From Lactobacillus sp. (GTDB taxonomy: Bacteria; Bacillota; Bacilli; Lactobacillales; Lactobacillaceae): a DNA stretch of 64,000 nucleotides. A model generated the notes under the pieces. The model was not told the DNA's origin. It searched no databases and saw only the letters and a program-made list of their open reading frames with translations. Shown piece after piece: positions 49,105-58,234 of the stretch. The first letter of the stretch is position 1, and each line of letters opens with the position of its first letter. The stretch covers positions 124,001-188,000 of the forward strand of contig JAKVKU010000005.1 in NCBI GenBank assembly GCA_022484695.1, given 5' to 3'. The translations under genes and the position numbers were made by a program.

Positions 49105-49133
49105 TTGAGTTTGATGATATATTGAATTATCAA
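49105..49133 (+). promoter_or_regulatory. Candidate typA promoter
   Basis: TTGAGT at 49105-49110, 17-base spacer, TATCAA at 49128-49133. Directly downstream, GTTTAGCC (49140-49147) is perfectly complementary to GGCTAAAC (49177-49184). Confidence 0.45.
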
Positions 49134-49205
49134 GCGACTGTTTAGCCCGTTTCGTTAGGGATCAGTCTAATATTCTGGCTAAACATGAAAGGAAGTTACG
49201 CAATT

Positions 49206-51050
49206 TTGAAAACAAGAGACGATATTCGTAATATTGCTATTATTGCCCACGTCGACCACGGTAAAACTACCCTTGTCAATGAATTATTAAAACAATCAGA
49301 TACTTTGGATGAACATATCCAGCTACAAGATCGAGCTATGGACTCTAATGCCATTGAAAAAGAGCGTGGTATTACGATTTTGTCTAAGAACACGGCCGTT
49401 GATTACAACAACACTAAAATCAATATCTTGGATACGCCAGGGCATGCGGATTTTGGTGGCGAAGTAGAACGTATCATGAAAATGGTTGATGGGGTCTTAT
49501 TGGTTGTCGATGCTTATGAAGGTACGATGCCCCAAACACGGTTTGTCTTGAAGAAGGCTTTGGAACAACATTTAACACCAATCGTTGTTATCAATAAAAT
49601 TGACCGTGAAGGTGCCCGCCCGGCTGAAGTCGTTGACGAAGTTTTGGAATTATTCATTGAATTAGGCGCCGATGACGAACAATTGGAATTCCCAGTTGTT
49701 TATGCCAGTGCGATGAACGGTACATCCAGTATGGATGATGATCCAGCCACGCAAAAACACACCATGAAACCAATTTTCGATACAATTTTAAATACAATTC
49801 CTGCACCAATTGACAACAGCGATGAACCTTTACAATTTCAAGTTGCCATGTTGGATTATAATGACTATGTGGGTCGTATTGGGATCGGCCGTATCTTCCG
49901 GGGCAAGATCAAACTTGGGGATAACGTCTCTGTTTTGAAATTAGATGGTTCTAGCAAGAACTTCCGAGTTACTAAGATTTTTGGTTTCTTCGGTTTGAAA
50001 AAGATTGAAGTCGATGAAGCCAAAGCTGGGGACTTGATTGCCGTTTCTGGGATGGAAGATATCTTCGTCGGGGAAACTGTGACACCAGTTGACCATCCAG
50101 ATGCTTTACCTATTTTACGGATCGATGAACCAACCTTACAAATGACCTTTTTAGCCAATGATTCACCTTTTGCCGGTAAAGAGGGTAAATTTGTCACATC
50201 TCGTAAATTAGAAGACCGTTTGAAGAGCCAATTACAAACCGATGTTTCCTTACGGGTTGAAGATACTGATCGGCCTAGTGCTTGGGTCGTTTCTGGCCGG
50301 GGCGAATTGCATTTGTCTATCTTAGTTGAAGAAATGCGGCGCGAAGGTTTTGAATTACAACTTTCTCGGCCTGAAGTAATTTATCGGGAAAAAGACGGTG
50401 TCTTGAGCGAACCATTTGAAGCGGTTCAAATCGATACACCTGATGAATACGTTGGTTCAGTCATTGATGCCATGTCCCAACGTAAAGGCGAAATGCAAAA
50501 TATGGAAAGCACCGGCAATGGCCAAACACGGTTGAACTTCTTAGCCCCATCAAGAGGCTTGATTGGCTATTCCAATGAATTCCTATCTCAAACTGGGGGC
50601 TATGGTATCATGAACCATACCTTTGAAAAGTATGCCCCAGTCATCAAGAATTGGACACCTGGTCGCCATACAGGGGCTTTGGTTTCCATCAATGCGGGCA
50701 ATGCCACAACTTATAGCTTACAATCTGTTGAAGATCGTGGGGTCTTATTTATTGGCGCCCAAACTGAAGTTTATGAGGGCATGATCGTGGGTCAAAGTTC
50801 TCGGGAACAAGATATTGCCGTCAATGTTACCAAAGGGAAGAACTTGACGAACACCCGGGCATCAGGTAAAGATCACGCTGCGGCGATTAGAACACCTAAG
50901 AACTTGTCACTTGAAGAATCTATTGAATTCTTGAATGACGATGAACTTTGTGAAGTAACCCCTGAAAGTGTTCGTTTACGTAAGAAGATTTTAAACACTG
51001 GTGAACGGACCAAAGCAGCTAAGAAACGTAAAATTGCTGCCAAAAAATAA
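49206..51050 (+). CDS. typA: Ribosome-associated GTPase TypA/BipA
   Basis: Translational GTPase that works on ribosome assembly and stress adaptation. The G1 motif AHVDHGKTT is at residues 14-22, G3 [11 protein letters not shown] and G4 NKIDR follow; the C-terminal part has the BipA-specific domain. 614 residues from TTG 49206, preceded by AAAGGAAG at 10 bases. This start gives [13 protein letters not shown], like other TypA proteins; ATG 49185 would add seven atypical residues and lies before the ribosome site. A strong terminator follows. Confidence 0.95.
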   Translation: MKTRDDIRNIAIIAHVDHGKTTLVNELLKQSDTLDEHIQLQDRAMDSNAIEKERGITILSKNTAVDYNNTKINILDTPGHADFGGEVERIMKMVDGVLLVVDAYEGTMPQTRFVLKKALEQHLTPIVVINKIDREGARPAEVVDEVLELFIELGADDEQLEFPVVYASAMNGTSSMDDDPATQKHTMKPIFDTILNTIPAPIDNSDEPLQFQVAMLDYNDYVGRIGIGRIFRGKIKLGDNVSVLKLDGSSKNFRVTKIFGFFGLKKIEVDEAKAGDLIAVSGMEDIFVGETVTPVDHPDALPILRIDEPTLQMTFLANDSPFAGKEGKFVTSRKLEDRLKSQLQTDVSLRVEDTDRPSAWVVSGRGELHLSILVEEMRREGFELQLSRPEVIYREKDGVLSEPFEAVQIDTPDEYVGSVIDAMSQRKGEMQNMESTGNGQTRLNFLAPSRGLIGYSNEFLSQTGGYGIMNHTFEKYAPVIKNWTPGRHTGALVSINAGNATTYSLQSVEDRGVLFIGAQTEVYEGMIVGQSSREQDIAVNVTKGKNLTNTRASGKDHAAAIRTPKNLSLEESIEFLNDDELCEVTPESVRLRKKILNTGERTKAAKKRKIAAKK

Positions 51051-51078
51051 TTTAGTTTCATAAAAAAAATTATGTACG

Positions 51079-51123
51079 ACAGCTTGCTATTTGGTTTATA
51101 ATCAAATAGCAAGCTGTTTTTTT
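51079..51123 (+). terminator. Strong terminator after typA
   Basis: Perfect 15-bp stem: 51079-51093 with 51103-51117, 9-base loop, then T run to 51123. Confidence 0.95.
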
Positions 51124-51185
51124 GTGAAACGGTCGCTAATCAAGACTGCCAGCAACCTTGCTAGACCTAAATGGTAGCAGGGGAT

Positions 51186-51214
51186 TTGACAGATTGCATG
51201 TGAATCGGTATGCT
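51186..51214 (+). promoter_or_regulatory. Possible upstream promoter of ylaN
   Basis: TTGACA at 51186-51191, 17-base spacer, TATGCT at 51209-51214, about 100 bases before ylaN. The rest of the 51124-51316 gap shows nothing else I can support. Confidence 0.45.
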
Positions 51215-51247
51215 AAGTGGTAACTTTTTACGATTTATTGGTAAATA

Positions 51248-51277
51248 TTGCCTAATTTTTTGTGAAAATGATATAAT
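51248..51277 (+). promoter_or_regulatory. ylaN-ftsW promoter
   Basis: TTGCCT at 51248-51253, 18-base spacer, TATAAT at 51272-51277, 39 bases before the ATG. Confidence 0.6.
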
Positions 51278-51316
51278 AACGTATATTGAAGAAGTTTATA
51301 ATTTGGAGGATATCCA

Positions 51317-51613
51317 ATGGAAAATCTAACCGCACAAACTGGTCTGGCCATTCTTAAAGCTGATGGTGATAAGATTCGCCAGGACCTTTTAGGACAATTC
51401 GATGATCTTTGTTTAATGCAATGTCCAATTATCGAAGAAATTATTGACACCCAGATGCTTGTTTATTCCAATAAAGTTGATTTTGCGAAACGTTGCGGCT
51501 TGATTTCAAGTCAAGTTGCCCAAGAATTAGTCAACGACCTTGGCTTAGAGATTGAAGCGCTGTATCAGGCAATTACCAAGAAACAAGCCGCTCATTCTAA
51601 GCAAAGGGACTGA
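51317..51613 (+). CDS. ylaN: YlaN family protein (DUF1507)
   Basis: Small cytoplasmic protein of 98 residues. YlaN is conserved in Firmicutes and has been linked to iron handling and Fur in Bacillus and Staphylococcus; I infer the same family only. The body with CPIIEEIIDTQMLVYSNKVDF is diagnostic. TTGGAGGA precedes the ATG. The next gene, ftsW, begins 7 bases after its stop, the common YlaN-FtsW linkage. Confidence 0.9.
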   Translation: MENLTAQTGLAILKADGDKIRQDLLGQFDDLCLMQCPIIEEIIDTQMLVYSNKVDFAKRCGLISSQVAQELVNDLGLEIEALYQAITKKQAAHSKQRD

Positions 51614-51620
51614 AACTGTT

Positions 51621-52808
51621 GTGCAGATTTTTCGAAATATTCGACGTAAGCTGCCTTATTTAGACTATTACATCATTATTCCCACGTTATTGTTGATTGC
51701 AATTGGGATCGTAATGGTTTATTCGGCAAGCTCCGATATTTTAGCAGTCAATCATCTGGATCCGACCACCTATTTGCGCCGCCAAATATTCTGGGCAATT
51801 GGTGGCCTGTTCATTATGCTCATCTGTATGTTTGGCAATATGGATTTTTTACGCAATGCCAAGGTGATGCTCTGGATCATTGGCATTACTTTAGTATTGC
51901 TATTTTATCTAGTTATTCTGCAAAAGGTCCATCCGGCTGCGGCCGTCAACGGCGCAGTTGCCTGGATTAATTTAGGCCCGATCAATATTCAGCCTACGGA
52001 AATTGCCAAAGTGACCATCATCTTGTATTTGGCCTTTATCTTTGATAAACGGGGCCCCAATTTGGTGAAGGGCCAAATTATTCATAATTTAATGGGGCCA
52101 GTGGCCTTAGTTGGATTCATCACCTTGTTGGTATTATTGCAGCCCGATACTGGTGGCGCATCCATATTGGCCTTAATTGTCAGTATCATGATTTTTTCAG
52201 CTGGTATTCCCATTGGTTGGGGCCTATCTTTTGTGGTAGGGATTGCCAGTTTGATACCGTTGGCCATCAGTTTTCTAAAGAAATTCCCCATCAGTTTTTT
52301 GGAACACAGTTACCAATATCAACGTATTTTATCCTTCTTGTATCCTTTCCAAAGAGAACGCACCGGTGGCAGTCAGCTGGTAAACTCCTATATTGCCATT
52401 AATAACGGTGGCTGGCTTGGTCGGGGCATTGGCAACAGCATTCAGAAAAAGGGTTATTTGCCAGTGCCTTATACAGATTTTATTTTAGCAGTTTTGTCTG
52501 AGGAATTAGGCGTGATCGGGGTCATATGTGTCTTAGGATTACTTTTTTTCCTAATTTGTCGGATTATTTTTGTGGGCATCCACGCCCATACCACTTATCG
52601 GTCGTTGATTTGTTATGGAACGGCAGCCATGATGCTAGTCCAAGCTTCCTTTAACATTGCCGGTGTCATTGGCTTTTTACCCATCACTGGGGTGACGTTA
52701 CCTTTTATTAGTTATGGTGGTTCTAGTATTATTACCTTGTCCATTGCCATTGGGTTGGTGCTTAGCATCAGTCTCAAAGAAAAGCGTGAAGCCAAACTAA
52801 GATCATAA
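51621..52808 (+). CDS. ftsW: Septal peptidoglycan glycosyltransferase FtsW (SEDS family)
   Basis: Polytopic SEDS protein with about ten membrane segments that polymerises glycan strands with its partner class B PBP. SEDS signatures: GPINIQPTEIAKV, QPDTGGASIL and VPYTDFILAVLSEELG, and the late GVTLPFISYGGSS. Start GTG 51621, with AAAGGGAC about 10 bases upstream; 395 residues. An ATG at 51552 is inside ylaN. The ylaN-ftsW-pyc order supports FtsW rather than RodA. Confidence 0.93.
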   Translation: MQIFRNIRRKLPYLDYYIIIPTLLLIAIGIVMVYSASSDILAVNHLDPTTYLRRQIFWAIGGLFIMLICMFGNMDFLRNAKVMLWIIGITLVLLFYLVILQKVHPAAAVNGAVAWINLGPINIQPTEIAKVTIILYLAFIFDKRGPNLVKGQIIHNLMGPVALVGFITLLVLLQPDTGGASILALIVSIMIFSAGIPIGWGLSFVVGIASLIPLAISFLKKFPISFLEHSYQYQRILSFLYPFQRERTGGSQLVNSYIAINNGGWLGRGIGNSIQKKGYLPVPYTDFILAVLSEELGVIGVICVLGLLFFLICRIIFVGIHAHTTYRSLICYGTAAMMLVQASFNIAGVIGFLPITGVTLPFISYGGSSIITLSIAIGLVLSISLKEKREAKLRS

Positions 52809-52811
52809 TTA

Positions 52812-52879
52812 GCACTATATTGATGGCTTGACCAGTCAATTTAGTGCCGCAGCATGGGGTTATCTTAAAGATGTTGCGG
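52812..52879 (+). other. Two consecutive hairpins between ftsW and pyc
   Basis: Hairpin 1: GCACTA...TTAGTGC (52812-52847) with inner ATTGA/TCAAT and TGG/CCA pairs. Hairpin 2: CCGCAGCAT (52847-52855) with ATGTTGCGG (52871-52879). Neither is followed by a T run, so they may be processing, attenuation or regulatory structures rather than simple terminators. Confidence 0.5.
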
Positions 52880-52926
52880 CAAATAGAGTACCATTAAAAA
52901 TTCAGTCATGAAGGAGTGCGCCTTAT

Positions 52927-55900
52927 ATGCAAAAAGTATTAGTTGCAAATCGCGGGGAAATTGCAACTCGAATTTTTCGAGCCTGTGAAGAGTTAGGCTT
53001 AAAAACTGTAGGTATTTATGCCAAAGAAGATGAATTATCAATCCATCGCTTTAAAGCGCAAGAAGCATATTTGATCGGAGCCGGTGAAAAACCCACCGAC
53101 GCTTATTTGGATATTGAAAGCATTATTGCTGCTGCTAAAAAAAGTGGTGCCGATGCGATTCATCCCGGTTATGGTTTTTTGTCTGAAAATGAGCACTTTG
53201 CAAAACGCGTTCGTGAAGAAGGTTTAACCTTCGTTGGTCCTAAGACAGAGTTATTACATACGTTTGGTGACAAAGTCACAGCCAAAGAGGCTGCTTTAGC
53301 TGCCGGTATCGAGACGATTCCCGGCACGGATCACCCAGTGGCTTCCTTAGCAGAAGTTCAGCAGTTTGCCAAGGATCACGGTTTTCCAATTATGATCAAA
53401 GCCGCCCTTGGTGGTGGTGGCCGGGGGATGCGGGTCGTTGAAACGGCTGCCGAATTACCCGAAGCCTATGATCGGGCCAAAAGTGAGGCGAAGCAGGCCT
53501 TTGGTAGCGACGAACTTTATGTGGAACGGTTTATTGCCCATGGCAAGCATGTGGAGGTCCAGATCTTAGCTGATCAACACGGCCACGTAATGCATTTATT
53601 TGAACGGGATTGTTCTGTTCAAAGACGGAATCAAAAGGTCGTTGAAGTTGCACCATGTATTATTTTGACGCCAGAACAGCGTGAGCGGGTCTGTAATGCT
53701 GCCGTTAAACTGATGACCCATGTGGGTTATAGCAATGCCGGTACGGTAGAGTTTTTAATGGAAGATGATCATTTTTACTTCATTGAAGTCAATCCCCGGG
53801 TGCAAGTTGAACATACCATCACCGAATTAATTACGGGTGTCGATATTGTCCAGTCCCAATTGCGGATTGCCGCCGGTGCCGATTTACACAAAGATCTGCA
53901 TTTACCAGCACAAGCTGATCTGCACTTTGAAGGGGCTGCCATTCAATGTCGGGTGACGACGGAAGATCCAACTAACAACTTCTTCCCAGATACGGGGACG
54001 TTAGACACTTATCGTTCACCTGGTGGTAATGGGGTCCGCTTAGATGTGGGCAATGCTTACACCGGGGCCGTGGTTACACCTTACTTTGATTCATTGTTAG
54101 TCAAAGCCAGTGTCCATGCCTTAAGTTTTGAAGCGGCCTGCCAAAAAATGGATCGGGTGTTGCATGAATTTGATATTCAAGGGGTCAAAACAAATATCCC
54201 CTTTATGGAAAATGTCATTAAAAATCCAGTCTTTATCGCCGGCCATGCGTTAACCACGTTTATTGAGGACCATCCCGAATTATTAGATATTGAAGTCCAT
54301 CCTGATCCATCCGTGGCTTTGCTGAAATATGTGGGGGATGTGACGATCAATGGGTATGCTGATTTGCCCCGCAAAGAGCATAAAGATGCCACGTTGGTTA
54401 GCTTATCAGCGTTGCCACCTTTGCCAGACCATCCCAGAGTATCAGCCAAACAAATATTAGATCAAAAAGGCCCGGATGCCGTGGCCCAATGGCTGAGTGA
54501 TCAGCAAAAAGTATTATTGACCGATACCACGTTGCGAGATGCCCACCAAAGTTTATTTGCCACCCGCATGCGGACCCATGACATGGTTCGAATCGCCGGG
54601 CAGATGAGCGTGGCCATGCCTGATTTGTTCTCTTATGAGATGTGGGGTGGGGCAACGTTTGATGTGGCTTATCGTTTCTTAAAGGAAAGTCCTTGGGAAA
54701 GATTACAGCGGTTACGCAAACTATTCCCCAATACGTTGTTGCAAATGCTATTTAGAGGCAGCAACGCCGTGGGTTATAAGAACTATCCGGACAATGTCAT
54801 TCGTAATTTTATTGACTTAGCAGCTAAAAATGGGATGGATGTCTTCCGGATTTTTGATAGTCAAAACTGGCTACCGCAAATGGAACCTAGTATCGAAGCC
54901 GTACGGGCTAACCATAAGATTGCTGAAGTTGCAATGTGTTATTCCGGTGATGTGGCTAATCCTAAGTTACACAAATATGATTTAAATTATTACAAACAAT
55001 TGGCCAAAGACATTGAAAGTGCCGGCGCACATATTTTAGCTATTAAAGATATGGCGGGCCTGTTGAAGCCAGAAGCAGCTTATGAGTTGATCTCGACCTT
55101 AAAAGATGCGGTTTCGATCCCAATTCACTTGCATACCCATGACACGGCCGGGAATGGTATTTACACTTATGCCCGGGCCGTGGCTGCCGGAGTTGATGTG
55201 GTGGATGTGGCTCAAAGTGCCATGTCCGGCGCCACATCCCAACCAAGTATGGGCAGTCTTTACTACGCCTTAGAAAATGATCGGCGTCGCCCAGACTTAA
55301 ACATGGCAGCGGTGGAACATGTTAACGAGTATTTCCAAAACTTGCGGCAAGCTTACGCAGGCTTTTCCACCAGTGTCACAACGCCACAGACAGATGTTTA
55401 TCAAACCGAAATGCCTGGGGGCCAATATACGAACTTGTATCAACAAGCCAAAGGTGTTGGTCTGGGCAAACGGTTTGATGATGTGAAGTTGATGTATACA
55501 AAGGTCAATACCTTGTTCGGCAATGTGATCAAAGTCACGCCATCTTCCAAAGTTGTGGGGGATATGGCTTTGTTCATGGTGCAAAATAAATTGACCCCTG
55601 AAGATGTGATCAATAAGGGCCAAGATATTGATTTCCCTGAATCAGTTATTAATTTCTTCCAAGGTAATTTAGGCCAACCCGTGGGCGGTTTTCCTAAAGA
55701 TGTGCAAGCAGCGATTTTGAAGGACAAGCCAGCTATCACGGTGCGGCCGGGCAGCTTGGTGGACCCAGTGGACTTTGAAGCCACCGCCAAAGAGGTAGCC
55801 AAGTTATTGCACCATCAACCAACCCCAGAAGAAGTTGTCAGCTATATCCTATATCCAAAAGTCTTTTCAGATTATTTGGCTACCCATGATATTTATGGGG

Positions 55901-56370
55901 ATGTGACCCATCTGGATACAGCTACTTTCTTTGAGGGGATGCGCTTAGGTGAGACGATCCATATTACCTTTGGGCCTGGTAAAGAGTCCATCGTCACCCT
56001 AGATGAAATTGGGGAACCCGATGTTGAAGGCATGCGCACCGTGTACTTTGAATTAAACGGACAACGGATCCAAATAGCGATTCAAGATAAAGCCATTAAT
56101 CATGGTATTGTGGGCAACCAAAAAGTTGAACCAACCAACCCCGACCAAATTGGCGCGGTGATGACCGGTAATATTGCCAAAGTATTGGTGAAGACGGGTC
56201 AAGTTGTGACCAAAGGTGAAGCATTAGTTGTCACAGAAGCTATGAAAATGGAAACTTCTATTCCGGCCCCTTACGATGGCGTGATCAAGCACATCTATGT
56301 GAAGGCGGGACAACGCGTTGACGCCGATGATTTATTAATTGAAATGGCACCGCAAGAAGTCAACAAATAA
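52927..56370 (+). CDS. pyc: Pyruvate carboxylase
   Basis: Biotin enzyme that makes oxaloacetate from pyruvate, bicarbonate and ATP. 1147 residues, standard single-chain form: biotin carboxylase domain with ATP-grasp loop KAALGGGGRGMRVV, carboxyltransferase domain beginning LLTDTTLRDAHQSLFATRMR with metal-binding HLHTHD, allosteric region, and C-terminal biotinyl domain with Lys1107 in EAMKMET. GAAGGAGTG precedes the ATG. It supplies aspartate-family precursors in a lineage with a partial citrate cycle. Confidence 0.98.
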   Translation: MQKVLVANRGEIATRIFRACEELGLKTVGIYAKEDELSIHRFKAQEAYLIGAGEKPTDAYLDIESIIAAAKKSGADAIHPGYGFLSENEHFAKRVREEGLTFVGPKTELLHTFGDKVTAKEAALAAGIETIPGTDHPVASLAEVQQFAKDHGFPIMIKAALGGGGRGMRVVETAAELPEAYDRAKSEAKQAFGSDELYVERFIAHGKHVEVQILADQHGHVMHLFERDCSVQRRNQKVVEVAPCIILTPEQRERVCNAAVKLMTHVGYSNAGTVEFLMEDDHFYFIEVNPRVQVEHTITELITGVDIVQSQLRIAAGADLHKDLHLPAQADLHFEGAAIQCRVTTEDPTNNFFPDTGTLDTYRSPGGNGVRLDVGNAYTGAVVTPYFDSLLVKASVHALSFEAACQKMDRVLHEFDIQGVKTNIPFMENVIKNPVFIAGHALTTFIEDHPELLDIEVHPDPSVALLKYVGDVTINGYADLPRKEHKDATLVSLSALPPLPDHPRVSAKQILDQKGPDAVAQWLSDQQKVLLTDTTLRDAHQSLFATRMRTHDMVRIAGQMSVAMPDLFSYEMWGGATFDVAYRFLKESPWERLQRLRKLFPNTLLQMLFRGSNAVGYKNYPDNVIRNFIDLAAKNGMDVFRIFDSQNWLPQMEPSIEAVRANHKIAEVAMCYSGDVANPKLHKYDLNYYKQLAKDIESAGAHILAIKDMAGLLKPEAAYELISTLKDAVSIPIHLHTHDTAGNGIYTYARAVAAGVDVVDVAQSAMSGATSQPSMGSLYYALENDRRRPDLNMAAVEHVNEYFQNLRQAYAGFSTSVTTPQTDVYQTEMPGGQYTNLYQQAKGVGLGKRFDDVKLMYTKVNTLFGNVIKVTPSSKVVGDMALFMVQNKLTPEDVINKGQDIDFPESVINFFQGNLGQPVGGFPKDVQAAILKDKPAITVRPGSLVDPVDFEATAKEVAKLLHHQPTPEEVVSYILYPKVFSDYLATHDIYGDVTHLDTATFFEGMRLGETIHITFGPGKESIVTLDEIGEPDVEGMRTVYFELNGQRIQIAIQDKAINHGIVGNQKVEPTNPDQIGAVMTGNIAKVLVKTGQVVTKGEALVVTEAMKMETSIPAPYDGVIKHIYVKAGQRVDADDLLIEMAPQEVNK

Positions 56371-56406
56371 GGACTAGTTTAGTGTTTTAAGAAGCAGGTG
56401 AATGAT

Positions 56407-56829
56407 TTGATTTATGATGACCAAATGATTGCAATTGAAGACGCATTGGATCAGCTTATTCAAAGCATTCAAAATTCACAAAAATTTAGCGCTTATCAAA
56501 AAGCACAACAGCTTTTGGATGAAGATGTGACCGCACAAAAGTTAATCACGACCTTCCATGGGTTTCAAAGTCGTTTACAAGCCATTGAGCCCTATGGTGA
56601 CTATGTGCCTGGGGCGGTGACGTTAAAAAAGCAAACTTTAAAGGCGAAGCGGGCGATGGATTTTTATCCACCCATTGCCACTTATAAAGCCGCCCAGATG
56701 GCCTTTGAAACCATGATCGATACGTTGAGTGTCGCGCTTGCCAATAGTATTTCCGACCAAATTAAAGTTGCCACGGGTAATCCGTTTTTTGAAACGAAGC
56801 GAAAACCGCATAATAAACTAAAAGGATGA
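56407..56829 (+). CDS. ylbF: YlbF/YmcA family protein
   Basis: Small helical protein of 140 residues, related to YlbF of the YaaT-YlbF-YmcA complex that affects RNase Y activity, competence and biofilms in Bacillus. The centre QKAQQLLDEDVTAQKLITTF fits the family. Start TTG 56407 because AGGTGA lies just upstream; GTG 56398 would sit inside it. It heads ylbF-ylbG-rsmD-coaD-ylbL, the conserved order in Bacillales. Confidence 0.83.
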   Translation: MIYDDQMIAIEDALDQLIQSIQNSQKFSAYQKAQQLLDEDVTAQKLITTFHGFQSRLQAIEPYGDYVPGAVTLKKQTLKAKRAMDFYPPIATYKAAQMAFETMIDTLSVALANSISDQIKVATGNPFFETKRKPHNKLKG

Positions 56830-56833
56830 TTAA

Positions 56834-57181
56834 ATGTCTGAATTAAAACCGCGCGTAGGTATTGTTGTTTGGGTCTATAATTTACATCAGGTCCGGCAAC
56901 TCCGTCGCTTTGGGTTAATCTATTATACTTCGCGGAAAATGAAGTATGTCTATTTATATGTGGACCAAGAAGCTGCAGCTGCGACCCAAAAAGCCATTGC
57001 AAAGTTACGGTTTGTCCGCAAGGTCGAGCTATCCCACCGGCCTGAATTAGCAACTGAATTTGGTGAAAAACTGGCTGAAAAAGCGAAGGATGAAGAGCAA
57101 GAACCTTTCTTTCATCCTGAAGTAGATACCGACCAGGAATTGGAAAAGGAGCACAAGTTAGATGCGCATCATATCCGGTGA
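56834..57181 (+). CDS. ylbG: YlbG family protein (DUF2129/UPF0298)
   Basis: Small cytoplasmic protein, 115 residues, UPF0298 family; core GIVVWVYNLHQVRQLRRFG and YYTSRKMKYVYLYVD. Function unknown. The C-terminal 35 residues are acidic and lysine-rich. It starts 4 bases after ylbF and overlaps the first 20 bases of rsmD, so these genes are translated as one unit. Confidence 0.88.
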   Translation: MSELKPRVGIVVWVYNLHQVRQLRRFGLIYYTSRKMKYVYLYVDQEAAAATQKAIAKLRFVRKVELSHRPELATEFGEKLAEKAKDEEQEPFFHPEVDTDQELEKEHKLDAHHIR

Positions 57182-57713
57182 ATTTAGTGGCCGCCACTTA
57201 AAACCAGTTCCTGGCCGCAAGACGCGGCCGACAACAGATAAAGTTAAAGAGGCGTTATTTAACATTATTGGGCCTTACTTTGATGGTGGCACCGCGTTAG
57301 ATTTATATGCGGGGACAGGTGGCTTAGGGATCGAAGCCGTTTCCCGGGGCATGTCTAATGCGTATTTGGTGGATCGCCAGTATGCGGCTATTAAAGTAAT
57401 TGAAGAAAATGTCGCTGTTACCAAGGCTGAATCGGCTTTTCATATCATGAAAATGTCAGCAGCTCGGGCTTTGGTGGAATTAAAGTCAAAAGAGATTTTA
57501 TTTGACTTAGTATTGTTAGATCCCCCATATCAAGAACAGCAAATTGTGAAGTTACTCAATAAGCTTCGGGATATGGCGTTATTGCAGCCTGAGGCATTGG
57601 TTGTGGCTGAAACTGATGTGACCGTTTTGTACCCGGAAATCTCGGGTTTCACATTATTGGGACAGCATCAGTATGGCATTACGGAGGTCAGTGTTTTTAA
57701 ATATATCAAGTAA
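57162..57713 (+). CDS. rsmD: 16S rRNA (guanine966-N2)-methyltransferase RsmD
   Basis: SAM-dependent methylase acting on 16S rRNA G966. 183 residues. SAM loop LDLYAGTGGLGIEAVSRG; catalytic DPPY motif in LLDPPYQEQ. The start MRIISGEFSGRHLKP, with RPTTDKVKEALFNI soon after, is a hallmark. It overlaps ylbG by 20 bases; the ribosome site AAAGGAG lies within ylbG. coaD follows after 17 bases. Confidence 0.95.
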   Translation: MRIISGEFSGRHLKPVPGRKTRPTTDKVKEALFNIIGPYFDGGTALDLYAGTGGLGIEAVSRGMSNAYLVDRQYAAIKVIEENVAVTKAESAFHIMKMSAARALVELKSKEILFDLVLLDPPYQEQQIVKLLNKLRDMALLQPEALVVAETDVTVLYPEISGFTLLGQHQYGITEVSVFKYIK

Positions 57714-57730
57714 GTTGAGGTTTTGTGAAG

Positions 57731-58234
57731 ATGACGCTTAATATTGGGCTATTCCCAGGCAGCTTTGATCCTTTTACCAATGGTCATTTGGCAACGGTGA
57801 AAAAGGCCTTGAAAATTTTTGATAAGCTTTATATTGCTGTTTCAACAAATACAGGCAAAACAGCCTTGTTTTCGACACCTGAAAAAGTTGCTTTGATAAA
57901 AGCGGCCACTGCCGGGTTAGACCGGGTCGAAGTCATAGCTGCTCCTAGAAAATTAACGGTTGATTTAGCTGTTGAATTAAAGGCACAAGCTTTGATCCGG
58001 GGGTTGCGCAATACCGCAGATTTTGAATATGAAGCCGGAGTTGCGCAGATGAACAAGGCTCAAAATACGGACATTGAGACGATTTTTTTCATGGCTGATC
58101 AAAAGTATACGTTTATTTCTTCCAGCATGATCAAAGAAGTCGCCGCTTTTGGTGGCGACGTCAGTGCCCTCGTGCCAGCTGGGGTAGAAGCGGCTTTAAA
58201 AACTAAATATTCAGAAAAACAGGCCGGCGAATGA
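57731..58234 (+). CDS. coaD: Phosphopantetheine adenylyltransferase
   Basis: Penultimate step of CoA synthesis: ATP and 4'-phosphopantetheine to dephospho-CoA. Nucleotidyltransferase motif GLFPGSFDPFTNGH at residues 6-19 and the late ISSSMIKEV are diagnostic. Start ATG 57731, 10 bases after GAGG; an in-frame GTG at 57725 is only 4 bases from it. 167 residues. ATGA overlap of 4 bases with the next gene. Confidence 0.96.
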   Translation: MTLNIGLFPGSFDPFTNGHLATVKKALKIFDKLYIAVSTNTGKTALFSTPEKVALIKAATAGLDRVEVIAAPRKLTVDLAVELKAQALIRGLRNTADFEYEAGVAQMNKAQNTDIETIFFMADQKYTFISSSMIKEVAAFGGDVSALVPAGVEAALKTKYSEKQAGE

